Of a stretch of DNA of 46,600 nucleotides, positions 32,577-41,167 are shown in pieces; positions within the stretch are counted from its first letter, which is position 1, and each line of letters begins with the position of its first letter. The notes below the pieces were generated by a model, which was not told where the DNA came from, did no database searches, and saw only the letters and a program-made list of their open reading frames with translations. Position numbers and translations under genes: made by a program. The DNA lies in NCBI GenBank assembly GCA_036443405.1, contig JAZFYD010000157.1, forward strand, positions 1-46,600. The letters run 5' to 3'. The DNA is from JAZFYD01 sp036443405 (GTDB lineage: Bacteria; Planctomycetota; PLA2).

Positions 32577-32840
32577 TCACGAGGGCGGGGCGATGTCGGC
32601 CGCAAGAGTCTTCTCCTTGCCGCAACCGCAGGTATAGGTGATATCCGCGGTCTTGGCCGCGTCGCCTGCATCCTTCATCGCGTCGCCGGCCGCCCCGGAC
32701 GCCTTGTCCGCGGCATCGCCTGCATCCTTCATCGCGTCGCCCGCGGTGCCTCCGCAACCGTCGCCGCAACCGTCACCGCTACCGCAACCGAGCGGTAGTA
32801 CGAGGACGGCCACGACCAAGAGCCATGCATATCGCTTCAT
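32577..32840 (-). CDS. Small Cys/Gly lipoprotein with internal alanine-rich repeat
   Basis: An 87-aa lipoprotein. From ATG 32840, which has AGAGGAGA seven bases upstream, the signal peptide ends at the lipobox LPLGC (Cys19). A Cys/Gly/Asp-rich stretch (GSGDGCGDGCGG) follows, then two copies of GDAMKDAGDAA with different links, reminiscent of amphipathic 11-residue apolipoprotein/LEA-like helices. It ends with TYTCGCGKEKTLAADI, a CxC pair that could bind metal or be oxidised. A monocistronic unit with its own terminator. Function unknown; the frame is open upstream but that part has no signal peptide or ribosome-binding site. Confidence 0.78.
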   Translation of the reverse strand: MKRYAWLLVVAVLVLPLGCGSGDGCGDGCGGTAGDAMKDAGDAADKASGAAGDAMKDAGDAAKTADITYTCGCGKEKTLAADIAPPS

Positions 32841-32979
32841 GTTTGGTCTCCTCTGGTCCAGAAGCGTCCAGCATAGCCCATCGGCCCTCCGGTTGGGTCG
32901 CGATCCTTGCCCTCGAATTTGACCGATTTCGTCACACGACTTGCCCCATCGCCGTCTGTGCGGATCATGGGGGGCCTCC

Positions 32980-33906
32980 ATGAAGATCCTCATCCTCGGC
33001 GCGGGGGGCCAGGTCGGCACCGATCTGCGCCCGCTCCTCCTGGCCCGCGGCGCCACACTCCACTGTTTTGACATCAAGGACGCCCCCGCCGGCCTGCAGG
33101 ACGGGGTCGCCTGGTCCCAAGGCGACATCACGGACAAGGCAGCCGTCGAGGGCCTGGTCGGGGACGTCCAACCCGACGTGATCTACCACCTCGCCGCGAT
33201 GCTCAGCGCGACCGGCGAGCTCAACCCGCAGGCCGCGTACCGCGTGAATATGGAGGGCACGTACAACGTGCTCGAGTGCGCCCGCGAACGCAACGTGTCG
33301 CAGGTGATGTTCGCAAGCACCATCGCGGTGTTCGGTCCGGGGCTCGAGAGTCCGGTGCCCGACGACGTTCCGCTCTTGCCGGCGACCATGTACGGGGTGA
33401 CCAAGGTCGCGGGCGAATTGCTCGGCACGTACTACCACCGAAAATACGGCGTCGACTTTCGCGGCGTCCGGTTCCCCGGCCTGATCAACGCCGGCATCCC
33501 CGGCGGCGGCACGACGGACTATGCGCTCTACATGTTCGTCGACGGCATCCAGAAAGGCGCGTACGAGTGTTTCGTCGGGCCGGAGTCGACGGTTCCCATG
33601 ATGTACATGGCCGATGGACTGCGCGCGATGGTGGAACTCTCCGAGGCGCCGCGTTCGAGTTTGACGCGGTGCATCTACAACATCGGCGCGGTGTCCCCCA
33701 CCGCGGCGGAATTCGCGGACGCGGTGCGTGCGCGGGTGCCGGGCGTCAAGTTGACGTTCAAGGCCGACCCGAAGCGCCAGGCGATTCTCGATTCATGGCC
33801 CGCCGCGGTCGACGACACGTGCGCGCGCAGCGATTGGGGTTGGAAACACCAGTTCGACCTGGATGCGATGAGCGACGACCTCGTCGAGAAGATCCGCGCG
33901 ATGTAA
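32980..33906 (+). CDS. Short-chain-type L-threonine 3-dehydrogenase (NAD-dependent)
   Basis: Oxidises L-threonine to 2-amino-3-ketobutyrate. A 308-aa extended SDR with the Rossmann loop GAGGQVG at 7-13, YHLAAMLSATGELNP (a sequence characteristic of this threonine dehydrogenase group), STIAVFGPG, the catalytic YGVTK, then VRFPGLINAGIPGGGTTDYALYMF and PMMYMADGLRAMVEL, which fit known bacterial and animal enzymes of the group far better than sugar epimerases. ATG 32980 sits six bases after a G-run; ATG 32941 is less likely. A 2-amino-3-ketobutyrate ligase is not in the window. Serine dehydratase and proline dehydrogenase nearby suggest shared amino-acid catabolism. Confidence 0.9.
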   Translation: MKILILGAGGQVGTDLRPLLLARGATLHCFDIKDAPAGLQDGVAWSQGDITDKAAVEGLVGDVQPDVIYHLAAMLSATGELNPQAAYRVNMEGTYNVLECARERNVSQVMFASTIAVFGPGLESPVPDDVPLLPATMYGVTKVAGELLGTYYHRKYGVDFRGVRFPGLINAGIPGGGTTDYALYMFVDGIQKGAYECFVGPESTVPMMYMADGLRAMVELSEAPRSSLTRCIYNIGAVSPTAAEFADAVRARVPGVKLTFKADPKRQAILDSWPAAVDDTCARSDWGWKHQFDLDAMSDDLVEKIRAM

Positions 33907-33917
33907 CTGTGTTTCTC

Positions 33918-33966
33918 GCCCAACGGCTGACGCCGTTGGAGCCCTACGTTCGAACGGTCTTGAGAT
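33918..33966 (+). repeat. 3' hairpin element, family 1, long form
   Basis: Stem CCAACGGC, loop TGAC, stem GCCGTTGG, GAGCCC and the tail ACGTTCGAACGGTCTTGAGAT. It starts 11 bases after the threonine dehydrogenase stop, in gene orientation. The tail is shared with the copy at 23843. Confidence 0.9.
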
Positions 33967-34037
33967 GTAGCGCGTAGCCGAGCGATGTACGGCACGGTTC
34001 ACCGAAACCGGTGCGGCCTCATAAGTCATGACGCCCA

Positions 34038-34059
34038 TTTTCGGCGCTCGTGCCGAAAA
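34038..34059 (-). terminator. Hairpin after the serine dehydratase gene
   Basis: A perfect eight-base stem, TTTTCGGC with GCCGAAAA, around a six-base loop, starting seven bases after the stop on the minus strand. The second arm ends in A rather than T in this direction, so termination strength is uncertain. It closes the long minus-strand run. Confidence 0.5.
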
Positions 34060-34066
34060 CTGCGGA

Positions 34067-35461
34067 TCAACATTCCGGCAGGCTGACCGCCGCGAGGCCG
34101 CCTTCGCTCGTCTCTTTGTACTCGCGCTTCATGTCGTCGCCGGTGCGCTTCATCACCTCGATCACGCGGTCCAGCGAGATCAGGTGGCCCTCGCCGCTGT
34201 GCAGCGCGAGTTGCGCCGCGCTCCACGCCTTCGCGACCCCCATCGCGTTGCGTTCGATGCACGGCGCCTGCACGAGCCCCTTGAGCGGATCGCACGTCAG
34301 GCCGAGATTGTGCTCGATCGCGATCTCCGCGGCCTGCTCCGCCTGCCGCACGGTTCCACCGAGAGTCTCACACATCGCCGCCGCCGCCATCGCGGTCGCG
34401 CTGCCGACTTCACCCTGGCAACCGACCTCGGCGCCCGACAGGCTCGCGTGCGTCTTGATCAGCATCGCGATCCCGGCGGCGGTCGCGAGCGCGCTGTGGA
34501 TCCTCTCGCGAGTGAATTCGAGCCGCTCCGACGCCTCAACCAACACGCCGGGAAGCACACCTGCGGCCCCATTCGTCGGCGCCGTCACCACGCGGCCGCC
34601 CGCGGCGTTCTCCTCGTTCACCGCATACGCATAGGCCTGCGCCCGCGCGATCGCCCCATAAGCCGCCTCGACCTCGCCACGTTCGACTCGCGCCAGAAGC
34701 TCACCTGCGCGGCGTTTCAGGCCGAGCCCGCCGGGCAAAACCCCATCGCGGTCGAGTCCGCGGCCGATGCAGGATCGCATCGCGTTCCAGACGCTGTCGA
34801 GTCCCGCGAGCACGGAATCGCGCGTGCCGTCCCACGACTCCTCGTTTCGCAAGACGATCTCACCGAGCGTGCACCCCTCGGTTTCGGCGTGGCGGACGAG
34901 GTCCGTCGCCGTCGCGAACGGATAGCGCGGCGCGGACGGCGGCGGGCGCTGAAAATCGCTGCCCTCCTCGCCCGCTTGGCGCACGAATCCTCCGCCGACC
35001 GAGCACCAGGTCTGCTCGAACACCGAGTCTTCCTTGGCGTCGAGTGCCTGGCACACCATCGTGTTCGGGTGCGGCAGCGTTTCGTGCTTGTACGCAAGAT
35101 AGGGCAGGAACCGCACGTCCTCGGGGCGCACTTCGACCGACGCGTCGCCCCACGCAACGCGCGGGTCCGCAGCGAGCCGTTCGACGATTCCCTGCACGTC
35201 ATCGACATCACAGGTCTCCGGCTCCCAGCCGCAGAGTCCCGCGAGGATCGCGCGATCCGTCCCGTGCCCGCGACCCGTCGCGCTCAGCGATCCTTTCAAA
35301 AGAACACGCAGGCGCGCCGGTTGAAAACCCGCGTCGAAACACGCCAGGCGAAACTGCCGCGCCGCGCGCATCGGACCCACGGTGTGGCTCGAACTCGGGC
35401 CGAGGCCGATGCGGTAGATATCGAGCAGCCGGACGGTGATGGGATCGTTCACGACGGACAT
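34067..35461 (-). CDS. sdaA: L-serine dehydratase, iron-sulfur type, single chain
   Basis: Deaminates L-serine to pyruvate and ammonia with a [4Fe-4S] cluster. From ATG 35461 the alpha/beta order is as in single-chain SdaA: RIGLGPSSSHTVGPMRAA, GHGTDRAILAGL, HPNTMVCQALD, then the catalytic half with VVTAPTNGAAGVLPGVL, EVGCQGEVGSATAMAAAA and LTCDPLKGLVQAPCIERNA, the last two supplying three cluster cysteines. At 464 aa it is of normal length. It begins two bases after the glycosylase stop (TGAGGATG), so translation is probably coupled. Last in the minus-strand run that starts with the peptide importer, where it could use imported serine. Confidence 0.95.
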   Translation of the reverse strand: MSVVNDPITVRLLDIYRIGLGPSSSHTVGPMRAARQFRLACFDAGFQPARLRVLLKGSLSATGRGHGTDRAILAGLCGWEPETCDVDDVQGIVERLAADPRVAWGDASVEVRPEDVRFLPYLAYKHETLPHPNTMVCQALDAKEDSVFEQTWCSVGGGFVRQAGEEGSDFQRPPPSAPRYPFATATDLVRHAETEGCTLGEIVLRNEESWDGTRDSVLAGLDSVWNAMRSCIGRGLDRDGVLPGGLGLKRRAGELLARVERGEVEAAYGAIARAQAYAYAVNEENAAGGRVVTAPTNGAAGVLPGVLVEASERLEFTRERIHSALATAAGIAMLIKTHASLSGAEVGCQGEVGSATAMAAAAMCETLGGTVRQAEQAAEIAIEHNLGLTCDPLKGLVQAPCIERNAMGVAKAWSAAQLALHSGEGHLISLDRVIEVMKRTGDDMKREYKETSEGGLAAVSLPEC

Positions 35462-35463
35462 CC

Positions 35464-36138
35464 TCAGGAACCAGCATCCACGAGCGCGCGCGCGAGCGCA
35501 AATGTTCCATCGAACATCGGCCGCGTGAGGCGCCCCGTGTTCGTGTTCTGGCGGCTCGGATGATAGCTCGCAAGCAGCGTGATCCGACCCGAGGTGAACC
35601 GCCCCCCGTGCGCGAACGCCGGTTTTTCTTGAAACGGCTCGCGATCCAACGCCGCCCACGCTTTCAGGAACCCGTCGAACGCGATCTTGCCAAGCGCGAG
35701 CACGACGCGCAGCCGCCGGTACGAGGCGATCTCCGCCTCCAGAAACGGCCGGCAGCGCACGAGCTCCTCGCGGGTCGGCTTGTTCTGCGGCGGCGCGCAG
35801 CGCAGCACGTTGTTGATCGCCGCGCCGATCAGGCGCAGACCGTCGCCATCGCGCACGGACTCGGCGCGATTGGCGAACCCGTGCAGGTGTAGCGCGCGAT
35901 ACAGCCACTCCCCGCTGGCGTCCCCGGTAAACACGCGGCCCGTGCGGTTGGCTCCGTGCGCTCCCGGCGCGAGGCCGACCACGAGGAGCCGCGGCTGCGG
36001 GCCCCCGAACGTCGGCACCGGCTTGCCCCAGTAGTCCTCATCGCGATACGCGCGTCGCTTCACACGGGCCACCTCGCGGCAGTGCTCGGCCAGCCGGGGA
36101 CACGCCCGGCACGCGACGATGCGCTCGGAAACGCTCAT
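35464..36138 (-). CDS. Uracil-DNA glycosylase, family 5 (UdgB type)
   Basis: Removes uracil, and in this family also hypoxanthine and other deaminated bases, from DNA. A 224-aa protein with motif 1 GLAPGAHGANRTGRVFTGD (residues 55-73), typical of family 5 because it lacks the Asp/Glu water-activating residue of family 4, and motif 2 ASYHPSRQNTNTGRLT near the end. Four cysteines (10, 13, 114, 129) are placed to bind the [4Fe-4S] cluster. ATG 36138 is the natural start; the open frame upstream overlaps other sequence. It lies 76 bases after arsC and abuts serine dehydratase. No functional link to the neighbours is evident. Confidence 0.93.
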   Translation of the reverse strand: MSVSERIVACRACPRLAEHCREVARVKRRAYRDEDYWGKPVPTFGGPQPRLLVVGLAPGAHGANRTGRVFTGDASGEWLYRALHLHGFANRAESVRDGDGLRLIGAAINNVLRCAPPQNKPTREELVRCRPFLEAEIASYRRLRVVLALGKIAFDGFLKAWAALDREPFQEKPAFAHGGRFTSGRITLLASYHPSRQNTNTGRLTRPMFDGTFALARALVDAGS

Positions 36139-36214
36139 CGGCGCAACCCTATCGCGGAAAAGCACCTCGCGTCCACTTCGCGTCGTGGGTCCCACCTGCG
36201 CCACGCGTGGCGCA

Positions 36215-36607
36215 CTAGGTACGGATCCGGGCGAGGAGGTCGCGGACCTTGGTTTCGATTTCGTCGCGAATATCGCGGAACTCGCCGGCGTCCATGTGTT
36301 TCGGGTCGGCGATCTCCCAATCCTCGCGCCGTTCGGCCGGCACGTGCGGGCACGCGTCGCCGCAGCCCATCGTGACCGTCGCGGCGTAGGGTCCCGCCGG
36401 GATCTCGTCGAGGGAGATCGACCGGTGCTCCGCGAGGTCGTACCCAACCTCGGCCATCGTTGCGATCGCTTTTTCGTTGACGATCCCCGACGGGCGCGAG
36501 CCCGCGCTGTGCGCCTCGACGTCGTTTGGCGCATGCATCCGCGCGAACGCTTCGGCCATCTGGCTCCGGCACGAGTTCTCGACACACACGAACAGGACTC
36601 GTTTCAT
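36215..36607 (-). CDS. arsC: Arsenate reductase-like / low-molecular-weight phosphatase fold protein
   Basis: A 130-aa protein of the thioredoxin-coupled ArsC group. The P-loop is CVENSCRSQ (Cys8, Arg14), followed by MAEAFAR and SAGSRPSG. The second redox region reads TMGCGDACPHVP with Cys82 and Cys86; the pair is spaced closer than the six-residue gap of the classical enzyme, but the triad of cysteines is present. DWEIADPKH and the final helix are typical. It starts 17 bases after the RND pump gene. There is no arsR, arsB or acr3 here, so arsenate reduction is likely from the family but not shown by context; a phosphatase role is possible. Confidence 0.85.
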   Translation of the reverse strand: MKRVLFVCVENSCRSQMAEAFARMHAPNDVEAHSAGSRPSGIVNEKAIATMAEVGYDLAEHRSISLDEIPAGPYAATVTMGCGDACPHVPAERREDWEIADPKHMDAGEFRDIRDEIETKVRDLLARIRT

Positions 36608-36624
36608 GTCCGCGCCACGTCCGT

Positions 36625-39600
36625 TCAAGCCTGCCGCAGCCAATGGCCCGTGAAGATCCAACGCATGGTCCGGCGCCCGAGTCGCTGTACGTCCTCGAGG
36701 ACCAGATAGGCGCAGGGCAGCGCGATCAGCGTGAGCCCCGTCGCAAACATGATCCCGAACACGATCGAGATCGCCATCGGGATCAGGAACTGCGCCTGAA
36801 AGCTCTGCTCGAGCAACAGCGGTGAAAGTCCGGCGACGGTTGTGATCGTGGTCAGGAGGATCGGGCGCAACCGGCTCTTGCTCGCACTCAGCACGGCGCG
36901 GTCGAGCGGTTGCCCTTGGCGCCGGTACCGGTTGATGAAATCCACGAGAATCAAACTGTCGTTGACCACGATTCCCGCAAGTGCGACGCAGCCGATCATC
37001 GACAGCACCGTCAGCTCATACCCCAGCACGAGGTGTCCGATGATCGCGCCCATCAGCGAGAACGGAATCGCCGCCATCACGATGAACGGTTGCGTGTACG
37101 ACCGGAACAGGATCGCGATCAACACGTAAATCGCGATCATGGCGAGGGGAAAACCGTAGCGCAGGGAGCTGATGGACTCGCGCGCGTCCTTGCGACGCCC
37201 TTCGAACGTGTAGCTCACTCCGCCGAATTGCGCCGGGAGCTTCCGCTCCATGTAGCCCTGGAGGTCCGTGAGGATCTCCGTCACGTTCGCGCGGTCCTCG
37301 TCGACTTCGGCCTGGACCGTGATCGCGCGTTTGCCATCGACACGCGCCAGGGAACCGTAGCCCCTGGTCGTGTGCAGCGTCACGGCTTCCTCCAACGGCA
37401 CCCGCCCGCCTTCGGGCGTCGCCAAGCGCAGGGCAGCGAGATCCTGAAGGCGCGTGCGGTTCTTCTCCGGGAGCAGTACGCGCACGGTGACCTCCTCGTC
37501 CTCGCTCTGCAGGTCCTGCACCTCGAACCCGAACAGCGCGTGGCGGACCTGGTTGGCGACCTCCCGTGTCGTCAGACCGAGAGAGCGCGCCCCCTCCTTG
37601 AGGCGGAAGCGGATCTCGAGTTTGCCCTCGCTCAGGTCGTCGCTGATCTGGTTGACGCCCTCGTAGGTCGCAAGCTCGCCGCGCACGTCGAGCGCCGCCG
37701 CGCGCAGCGTGTCGAAGTCGTCCGCGCGCAACCGCACTTCGATGTCGGCGCCCTCCGGCCCACCGCCACGCGAATCGATCGCGAGCCGGCGCACTCCGGC
37801 GATCGTCTGCGTCTGTTTGCGCAAATCGTCGACCAGCCGCGGCGATGTGCGCAGGTTTCTCTCGACGCGATATTCGGCACCGAAGAGTTCGATCGTCAGC
37901 TGCCCCACCGTCGCCGGATCCGCGGGCGTTTGCCGTCCTCGATCGGAAAACGATGTGCCGACGACCGAGAACACGCTGCGTACTTCCGGCGCGGCCGCCA
38001 CGAGTTCCTCGAGTTGCGCGACGACCCGGACGGTATCCGCCTCGCGCGTGCCCGCGGCCATCTCCAGGTCCAGGACCACGGTCTCCGCGTCGTTGTCCTG
38101 CAACAGCACGAGCGGCACCTGGCCACCCGCGACGAGGCCGAACACGAGGACGGTCGAACCGAACACGGCCGCAAGCGTCACGTACCGCCACCGGAAGCAG
38201 ACCGCCAACACGCGCGCCAGCGCTTCCGGCATCCGCCGCTCGATGAACCGATGGCGCGCCTCGCCCCAGCGCGACAGCGTGCGCACGAGCGCGTTGCGGG
38301 ACACACCCCTCGATTTGTGCGCGAGGTGCGCGGGCAGGATCGTGAACGCCTCGAACAACGACATGCCGAGCGCGGCGATCACGACGATGGGTAGGACGCC
38401 GAGGATGCCGCCGACGCGGCCGCCCAGAAACATGAGCGGCAAGAACGCCGCGATGGTCGTGAGGACGGCCACCGTGACCGGCCCCGCGACCTCCGACACA
38501 CCGCTGATCGCGGCCTCATCCGGTGGGACGCCCCGGCGCACCTTGGCGAACACCTGCTCGCCAATCACGATGGCGTCGTCCACCAGGAGACCGAGCACGA
38601 CGATCAGCCCGAACAGCGAGATCAGGTTGATGGTCGCGCCGAACGCCAACATCACGATGAACGTGCCGAGGAAGCTGATGAGCAGCCCCATCGCCACCCA
38701 GAACGCGACCCGCAGCGCGAGAAACATGGCGAGCACGATCACGACCAGGATGATTCCCACCGTCGCGTTGCGCTGCATCAGCTCCAGGCGTTGCACGATG
38801 AAACGCGACAAATCCGTGCTCGTCGCGAGCTTCACCTGATCCCCGTAGGGCAGGACCTTCTCCGCCACATACTCCTTCACCGAGTCGGCGATCTTGATGG
38901 CGTCCTGCTCCGGGTTCTTGAAGACGGTGATCATCACGGCGGGTTCGCCGCGATACCGCCCGCGCTCGACGCGGTCCTCGTAGGTTTCGCGAACCCGCGC
39001 GATGTCGCGCAACCGAACCGTGGGGCCGTCCGCGCCGCTGCGGATCAGGATGTCCTCGATGTCGCGCGCCGATTCGCGCTCGCCCATCGTCCGCACGCGC
39101 ACGTTACCGCGAGCGCTCTTGATCTGGCCTCCCGGAAGGTCGAGGTTGCTCCGCTGCAACACGAGCCCGACCTCGCCGAACGTGAGACCGTATTCCTCGA
39201 GTTTGTCCGGCAGGACCTCGACCCAGATCTCGCGATCGCGAATTCCGGAAATCGTGTAGGCGCTGACGTCGGGCAAGTCGAGGAGTTCGTCACGCACCTG
39301 CTGCGCCACCCCGCGCAGCCGGCTCTCGCCCGCCGGGCCGTACACCACGACGCTGATCGCCGGAATCCGTGGCCGGCTCTCGACGATCTCGGGGTCCTCG
39401 GCGCCTTCGGGCAAATCGGGTTTGACCTTGTCCATCGCGCTGCGCACGTCGGCGAGCACACGATCGCGATCCGCGTCCTCCTCCATGGTGACGGTGACTA
39501 TGGCGACGCCCTCCTGCACACGCGTCGCGACCTCTTTGACGTCATCCAGATCGCGAAGCTCGCGTTCCACCGGACGGGCGACGGACTTCTCGACCTCGTC

Positions 39601-39858
39601 AGGTGTCGCGCCACGGTACTCGACCGTGACGATCACGATGTCGGGTTCCATGTTCGGGAAGAACTCGCGGCGCAGCGTGAACCACGAAACGATCCCGCCC
39701 ACGATGATCACCCACATCACCAGGTTCACGGCGACCGGGTTCCGCACCGACATCCGTGCGATGCCGGATCCGGCGGTCCCCGCCTCGCCCGCAGCGCGAC
39801 CGGCGCCGCGGCGTGCGTTGCGCTTGCGCCACCAGGGCGCGGAGGGTCTCCAGCTCAT
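36625..39858 (-). CDS. RND efflux transporter (HAE1/AcrB family)
   Basis: A 1077-aa proton-driven pump. After a charged, Ala/Gly-rich N-terminal extension of about 36 residues, the first helix lies at about 44-62 (AVNLVMWVIIVGGIVSWFTL). RREFFPNMEPDIVIVTVEYRGATPDEVEKSVARPVE is the classical porter-domain opening. The first helix block includes ISLFGLIVVLGLLVDDAIVIGEQVF with the proton-relay Asp pair in helix four. The second porter domain and helix block repeat the pattern (CVALAGIVVNDSLILVDFINRYR). Its ATG overlaps the stop of the membrane-fusion gene (ATGA). No TolC is adjacent; the channel at 3.3 kb is a candidate partner. Substrates cannot be predicted. Confidence 0.95.
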   Translation of the reverse strand: MSWRPSAPWWRKRNARRGAGRAAGEAGTAGSGIARMSVRNPVAVNLVMWVIIVGGIVSWFTLRREFFPNMEPDIVIVTVEYRGATPDEVEKSVARPVERELRDLDDVKEVATRVQEGVAIVTVTMEEDADRDRVLADVRSAMDKVKPDLPEGAEDPEIVESRPRIPAISVVVYGPAGESRLRGVAQQVRDELLDLPDVSAYTISGIRDREIWVEVLPDKLEEYGLTFGEVGLVLQRSNLDLPGGQIKSARGNVRVRTMGERESARDIEDILIRSGADGPTVRLRDIARVRETYEDRVERGRYRGEPAVMITVFKNPEQDAIKIADSVKEYVAEKVLPYGDQVKLATSTDLSRFIVQRLELMQRNATVGIILVVIVLAMFLALRVAFWVAMGLLISFLGTFIVMLAFGATINLISLFGLIVVLGLLVDDAIVIGEQVFAKVRRGVPPDEAAISGVSEVAGPVTVAVLTTIAAFLPLMFLGGRVGGILGVLPIVVIAALGMSLFEAFTILPAHLAHKSRGVSRNALVRTLSRWGEARHRFIERRMPEALARVLAVCFRWRYVTLAAVFGSTVLVFGLVAGGQVPLVLLQDNDAETVVLDLEMAAGTREADTVRVVAQLEELVAAAPEVRSVFSVVGTSFSDRGRQTPADPATVGQLTIELFGAEYRVERNLRTSPRLVDDLRKQTQTIAGVRRLAIDSRGGGPEGADIEVRLRADDFDTLRAAALDVRGELATYEGVNQISDDLSEGKLEIRFRLKEGARSLGLTTREVANQVRHALFGFEVQDLQSEDEEVTVRVLLPEKNRTRLQDLAALRLATPEGGRVPLEEAVTLHTTRGYGSLARVDGKRAITVQAEVDEDRANVTEILTDLQGYMERKLPAQFGGVSYTFEGRRKDARESISSLRYGFPLAMIAIYVLIAILFRSYTQPFIVMAAIPFSLMGAIIGHLVLGYELTVLSMIGCVALAGIVVNDSLILVDFINRYRRQGQPLDRAVLSASKSRLRPILLTTITTVAGLSPLLLEQSFQAQFLIPMAISIVFGIMFATGLTLIALPCAYLVLEDVQRLGRRTMRWIFTGHWLRQA

Positions 39859-41165
39859 TCGCCGGTCCCGGCGAGGGCCTCATTCGAGGACGACTCCGAG
39901 GACGATCCGGAGCGTTCCGCGATGACGACTTCCGTGCCGTCGGCGATCTGCTCGAGGTTGGTCACGATGAGCTTGTCGCCCGGTTCGAGGCCGTTTCGCA
40001 CCAGGGCGATGTGCGGCAGCCGGACGAAGATCTCCACGTCGCGTTTTCGCGCGCGCGCCGGGGATCCGCCGTCGACGACAAATACCGAGTCGTCCAAGAA
40101 CGCCATGCGCGTTATCGGGATGACGTTCTTGAACAAAGATCCGGAGATGTTCGCGACCACGAACGTGCCGGGCGCGATGGCACCCTCGCCCTCACCGGAG
40201 ACTTCGAGATACACGAAGAACGTCCGGTCGTTTGTGTTCACTCCGGGCGCCACCCGCGCGACGGTCCCGGTCCAGATCGGATCGCCCGCGCGAGAGAGCC
40301 GCACCGTTGCGGACGCTCCGGCACTCACGTCGCCCATGCGCGACGCCGGGAGCGCCACCGGAATCTCGACGCGGCTCAGATCGACGATGCGACAGAGCGG
40401 CGTGCCGATGGCCACCCGCACACCAACCTGGACGGAACGCTGTTGGACACGTCCGGAATACGGCGCGCGAATCACCGCGCGTGCGAGATCCCGTTCCGCG
40501 CGTGCCACCGCGGCCTGGCTCGAGCGCACCTGCGCATCGACGCGTTTCTGCTCCGGCGCCAGGGAATCGATGCGGCCCTGCAGCTCGACGACCTGTTTGC
40601 GGCTGAATGACGCCAGGATCTTCTCGCGGTCCAGCTCGCTCTTGGTCGCGCCACCGTTCTCCTGAAGCTCCTTGACGCGCCGCACCTCGTTCAACGCCGA
40701 CTCGAGATCCCCTCGCGCGATGGCGATTTGCTCGGTGAAGGTCCTGGTGTCGACGCCGATCTTGCCCTGTTGCGCCTGCGCCTGCGCCAACTCCGCGCGG
40801 CGCGCCTCGAGCTCGATCTCGAAATCGCGTGCATCCAACCGCACGAGTTCCGCACCCGCCTCGACCGCAGCCCCCGCTTCGAGTGTGGGCGAAATCCACA
40901 GGACGACCGCGGCGACTTCGGCGGAGAGATCCGAAACACGCAGCGCGCGCGCGCGGCCGTAACCGACGAGTTCCTGTCGGAAGTCGCGTCGTTGCACGAC
41001 CTCGACGCGCACCGGAACCGGCGGCAGGATCGACTCGCCCTTCTGCGGCGGTTTGCGCATGCCCGCGAGCACGCGGAAACCGAGCGCTCCGCCCGCCACG
41101 CAGGCCACGATCAGGACAAGGGAAACGACGATGCGGGCCGGGAGAGAGGAGCCGGGTTTCGCCAC
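39855..41165 (-). CDS. RND membrane-fusion (periplasmic adaptor) protein
   Basis: Links the RND pump to an outer-membrane channel. From GTG 41165 the 436-aa protein has one anchor helix (10-30), a beta-barrel/lipoyl half (VPVRVEVVQRRDFRQELVGYG, LEAGAAVEAGAELVRLDARD), a long coiled-coil hairpin (about 110-230), the second lipoyl half (RAVIRAPYSGRVQQRSVQVGVRV) and beta-barrel and proximal domains (GTVARVAPGVNTNDRTFFVYLEV; NVIPITRMAFLDDSVFVV). It ends in a Ser/Glu-rich tail. It starts two bases after the truB stop, and its own stop overlaps the pump start. No lipobox is seen; the protein is anchored by its helix. Confidence 0.92.
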   Translation of the reverse strand: MAKPGSSLPARIVVSLVLIVACVAGGALGFRVLAGMRKPPQKGESILPPVPVRVEVVQRRDFRQELVGYGRARALRVSDLSAEVAAVVLWISPTLEAGAAVEAGAELVRLDARDFEIELEARRAELAQAQAQQGKIGVDTRTFTEQIAIARGDLESALNEVRRVKELQENGGATKSELDREKILASFSRKQVVELQGRIDSLAPEQKRVDAQVRSSQAAVARAERDLARAVIRAPYSGRVQQRSVQVGVRVAIGTPLCRIVDLSRVEIPVALPASRMGDVSAGASATVRLSRAGDPIWTGTVARVAPGVNTNDRTFFVYLEVSGEGEGAIAPGTFVVANISGSLFKNVIPITRMAFLDDSVFVVDGGSPARARKRDVEIFVRLPHIALVRNGLEPGDKLIVTNLEQIADGTEVVIAERSGSSSESSSNEALAGTGE

Positions 41166-41167
41166 AG

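Noticed and set aside
36215..36607. An arsenic-resistance operon
   Set aside because: Only the arsC-type gene is present; no arsR, arsB/acr3 or arsA frame was found nearby.
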